A stretch of 15,815 nucleotides of DNA. It comes from Halovenus sp. GTDB lineage: Archaea > Halobacteriota > Halobacteria > Halobacteriales > Haloarculaceae. The stretch's first letter is position 1, and the number at the start of each line of letters is the position of its first letter. The position numbers were made by a program, and so were the translations under genes. Where the stretch lies: the NCBI GenBank assembly GCA_028274925.1, contig JAQCNR010000189.1, forward strand, positions 1 to 15,815. The letters are read 5' to 3'. Of this stretch, positions 13,686-15,815 are shown in pieces. The notes under the pieces are model-generated. The model had not been told where the DNA came from and searched no databases. It saw only the letters and a program-made list of their open reading frames with translations.

Positions 13686-15313
13686 GCGGCGTCGACAGAA
13701 GGCCGGTTTCGGGGGCTGATGTCTGTGTCGTCGGGGCCGGAGTGGCTGGCGGCGTTGTCGCCGCGAAACTGGCCGCAGCAGGGGCTGACGTGGTCGTCCT
13801 CGAAAGCGGCGAGCGATTCGACCCCGACGACCGACTCGCACAGATGGAGCAGGCCATCAGACCGGAACACACAGACAGCGAAATCTGGAACATGGGCGGG
13901 CCACGAGACAGATTCAGCAGTTCCGGCGATGTCGAGTACGCACTCAACGAGCGCCGCGTGAAAGGTGTCGGCGGAACGACGCTGCACTGGCTTGGGACGA
14001 CACCGCGACTGCATCCGCGGGATTTCGAGATGGACTCGCGGTACGGCGTCGCGACCGACTGGCCAATCAGCTACGACGACCTCCGGCCGTACTACGCCCA
14101 GGCCGAGCGCGAACTCGGAATTGTCGGCAACGACGAGGGTAACGGGCCGCCGCGAACAGAGCCGTACCCGATGGACCCGTTCCCGGCGACACACGCCGAC
14201 GGCATGTATGCCGACGCCTGCGAGGAACTCGACATCTCGATGCGGCCGTGTCCGCAGGCCCGCAACACCGAACCCTACGACGGCCGAAGTCAGTGTGTCG
14301 GCTACGGTACCTGTATCCCGGTCTGTCCCTCCGGCGCGAAATACAGCGGCGATGTCCACATCGGAACCGCCGAGGAACGAGGCGCACAGGTTATCTCTCG
14401 GGTCACGGTCGAACACCTCGAACACGGGACGGAGAGCGTCGAAGCCGCCAGATACGTCACGCCAGATGGAACACGGTACCGCCAGACCGCCGAGCAGTTC
14501 GTCGTCGCTGCGGGTGGCGTCGAGACGCCCCGATTGCTGTTGCTCTCTGAATCCAGCCACTATCCCGACGGACTGGCGAACACAAGTGGCCTCGTCGGGC
14601 GATATTTCATGGAGCATCCGGGGGTGCGGACGACGGCCAGAATCGACAGCGAAACCAACCCCGAACCGGTCCGGTTTCTCACCCGCATCAGCGAGCAGTT
14701 CTACGAGGGTGCGGACGGGCCACCGGGGAGTATTCTCCTGAAGTTCGGCAACCCACAGCCAGCGTCTCCGGTCGAGCACGCGCTGTCGGGACCGGACACC
14801 TCCTCGCTCGATGGACTGGGGACGGCACTCGGCGGAACGGAGTGGGGCGAGGACTTGCTCGACGGAATCGACACCGAGACAAACACGTTCTGGATTGGCG
14901 GTAACGTCGAGATGCTGCCCGACAGAACCAATCGCGTCACACTCGACGACGGCCAGACGGACGAGTTCGGCAATCCAGTCCCAGATGTCTCCTTCGGCGT
15001 CGGGTCGTATGCCACAGAAACCGCCGAGGAAGCGCTGGCTATCCAGCGAGAGATTCTCGAAACCGCAGGAGCAGAGGTGACACGCCAGACTGACCCCGCG
15101 GACCCGAACTACCTCTCACACCACATGGGCACGACGCGGATGGGCGCAGACCCGAGCGAGAGCGTCGTCAACCCGCAACTGCGCACCCACGATGTCGAAA
15201 ACCTCTGGTGTGTGAGCAGCAGCGTCTTTCCGACAGTCGGGTCGGCCAACCCCACGCTGACCATCGCGGCGCTTGCACTTCGGGCCAGCGAGTTCCTCAC
15301 GGCCGACCTGTAA
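13682..15313 (+). CDS. GMC-family FAD oxidoreductase with Fe-S motif (catalytic subunit)
   Basis: A 543-aa glucose-methanol-choline family flavoprotein. The N-terminal FAD fold shows DVCVVGAGVAGG (13-24) and E41 at the end of strand 2 (VVVLESGE). The second GMC segment is VKGVGGTTLHWLG (93-105). C205-x5-C211-x3-C215-P (QCVGYGTCIPVCPSGAKYS) matches the spacing that holds a 3Fe-4S cluster in FAD-dependent glucose dehydrogenase. The catalytic pair is H480/H481 (LSHHMGTTRMG) and N523 (GSANPT). There is no signal peptide; export would depend on the Tat-bearing subunit encoded just upstream, which overlaps it by four bases. The substrate, probably a sugar or other alcohol, cannot be read. Bacterial relatives pass electrons to a multiheme cytochrome c, but no CxxCH gene lies nearby, so a halocyanin or the upstream membrane protein may accept them. 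Confidence 0.9.
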   Translation: MSGVDRRPVSGADVCVVGAGVAGGVVAAKLAAAGADVVVLESGERFDPDDRLAQMEQAIRPEHTDSEIWNMGGPRDRFSSSGDVEYALNERRVKGVGGTTLHWLGTTPRLHPRDFEMDSRYGVATDWPISYDDLRPYYAQAERELGIVGNDEGNGPPRTEPYPMDPFPATHADGMYADACEELDISMRPCPQARNTEPYDGRSQCVGYGTCIPVCPSGAKYSGDVHIGTAEERGAQVISRVTVEHLEHGTESVEAARYVTPDGTRYRQTAEQFVVAAGGVETPRLLLLSESSHYPDGLANTSGLVGRYFMEHPGVRTTARIDSETNPEPVRFLTRISEQFYEGADGPPGSILLKFGNPQPASPVEHALSGPDTSSLDGLGTALGGTEWGEDLLDGIDTETNTFWIGGNVEMLPDRTNRVTLDDGQTDEFGNPVPDVSFGVGSYATETAEEALAIQREILETAGAEVTRQTDPADPNYLSHHMGTTRMGADPSESVVNPQLRTHDVENLWCVSSSVFPTVGSANPTLTIAALALRASEFLTADL

Positions 15314-15326
15314 TCCGGAGCAGAAC

Positions 15327-15336
15327 AGTATTAATT
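15327..15336 (+). promoter_or_regulatory. TATA box of tfs
   Basis: TATTAAT at 15329-15335 is centred about 28 bases before the ATG at 15360, so the tfs message should be leaderless. It lies in the 46-base gap after the GMC gene and gives tfs its own transcription. Confidence 0.65.
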
Positions 15337-15359
15337 CGTGACGGACCCTACACAGAGAT

Positions 15360-15677
15360 ATGCAATTCTGTGACGACTGCGGGTCGATGATGAAAAAAGA
15401 AGACGGCGTCATGGTCTGTACCAGTTGTGGAACCAGCGCAGAGCAGGACGCCGACGAATCGTTCGTCAGCACAACCGAGCAATCCGGAGACGAGTTGATC
15501 GAAACGGAGGAAGGAGCAAACTTCGAGGGGAAACCGACCGACGACAGCGTACACTGTGACGAGTGCGGCCACGGGGTCGCGTGGTACACGATCAAACAAA
15601 CTGGCTCCGCCGACGAACCGCCGACGCGATTTTTTAAATGCAAACAGTGTGGCTATCGTTGGCGGGAATACAGCTAA
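15360..15677 (+). CDS. tfs: Transcription factor S (TFS), archaeal TFIIS-like cleavage factor
   Basis: A 105-aa protein with two zinc ribbons. The N-terminal one uses C4, C7, C20 and C23 and resembles the RPB9 ribbon. The C-terminal TFIIS-type ribbon uses C66, C69, C94 and C97 and ends in the family's CGYRWREY. The acidic pair D85-E86 sits in the loop GSADEPPTR, as needed to place Mg2+ in the RNA polymerase active site. TFS rescues backtracked polymerase by stimulating cleavage of the nascent RNA. A 40-residue acidic linker joins the ribbons. Both ribbons and the DE pair are intact, so this looks like an active cleavage factor and not one of the inhibitory paralogues. No clear T-run terminator follows. 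Confidence 0.95.
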   Translation: MQFCDDCGSMMKKEDGVMVCTSCGTSAEQDADESFVSTTEQSGDELIETEEGANFEGKPTDDSVHCDECGHGVAWYTIKQTGSADEPPTRFFKCKQCGYRWREYS

Positions 15678-15815
15678 GAGGCTCTGAGACCCTCGAATTC
15701 TCCGGAATCAGGTTGAAGCCGGTTGCCAAAGGTTGCATCGGTATTCTATCCGGTTAGACCACTCTTTCGAGGTGACTTAGTTCTGTTGACTGAGATTACT
15801 CGCCACCTTGCCATC
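15678..15815. other. Intergenic right edge with phased GGTTG repeats, no gene assigned
   Basis: These 138 bases hold no open frame I trust, no tRNA-like fold and no clear promoter. GGTTG occurs at 15711, 15721 and 15731, exactly 10 bases apart, with GGTTA at 15752. A weak imperfect hairpin, GAGGCTCTGAGACCCTC (15678-15694), follows tfs. A minus-strand frame from the edge reads only twelve codons before a stop, so the 3' end of a gene from the right cannot be excluded. Confidence 0.4.

Noticed and set aside
13574..14779. Minus-strand open frame of 401 codons over the GMC gene
   Set aside because: Its composition is Arg/Val-rich, and the opposite strand encodes an unbroken GMC flavoprotein.
15695..15790. 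tRNA gene at the right edge
   Set aside because: No T-loop GGTTCGAATCC-like element, no cloverleaf pairing and no acceptor stem could be formed by eye.

Overview
The window comes from a haloarchaeon (class Halobacteria). The evidence is the strongly acidic proteins rich in Asp and Glu, the GC-rich third codon positions, the families found only or mainly in haloarchaea (small CPxCG zinc ribbon, winged-helix gene beside a short DUF7521-like membrane gene), a Tat signal peptide, archaeal transcript-cleavage factor TFS, and several genes whose TATA box lies 26-29 bases before the start codon, as in leaderless haloarchaeal transcripts. The genus cannot be fixed from the sequence.

Layout. 1-918 (+) holds the AICAR-transformylase part of purH, entering from the left edge and broken by an in-frame TAA at 625-627. 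960-1808 (+) is a PAP2-type membrane phosphatase. A long minus-strand block then runs from 10947 down to 1805. Read in the direction of transcription it contains a winged-helix regulator and a 3-TM DUF7521-like protein, a short UvrD/PcrA-like helicase, riboflavin synthase ribE, thiE-thiM (4-base overlap), a short-chain dehydrogenase, thiC, a renalase-like FAD amine oxidase and an R2lox-type di-metal oxidase. The R2lox gene meets the PAP2 gene tail to tail with overlapping stop codons. 11042-11485 (+) is an unrecognised 147-aa protein. Two minus-strand cysteine proteins follow (58-aa zinc ribbon, YkgJ-like cluster protein). A tightly coupled plus-strand operon (12373-15313) encodes a polytopic membrane protein, a Tat-signal subunit of the gluconate-2-dehydrogenase subunit 3 family, and a GMC flavoprotein with a C-x5-C-x3-C Fe-S motif. 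The last gene is tfs (15360-15677).

How the genes fit together. thiC, thiM and thiE give the HMP-P branch, thiazole salvage and their condensation to thiamine phosphate; ribE sits just upstream and completes riboflavin. The membrane protein, Tat subunit and GMC genes overlap by four bases at both junctions and look like one exported oxidoreductase complex: the catalytic subunit has no signal of its own and probably rides out with its Tat-bearing partner. R2lox and the flavin amine oxidase are adjacent and codirectional and may act together.

Most notable points: the nonsense codon in purH, the three-gene exported oxidoreductase without any visible cytochrome subunit, R2lox with every metal ligand and both cross-link residues in register, and two palindromes placed on the promoters of thiE and the dehydrogenase gene. 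I saw no CRISPR array, insertion sequence, tRNA or rRNA. Except for the last 138 bases, every intergenic stretch is about 106 bases or shorter.
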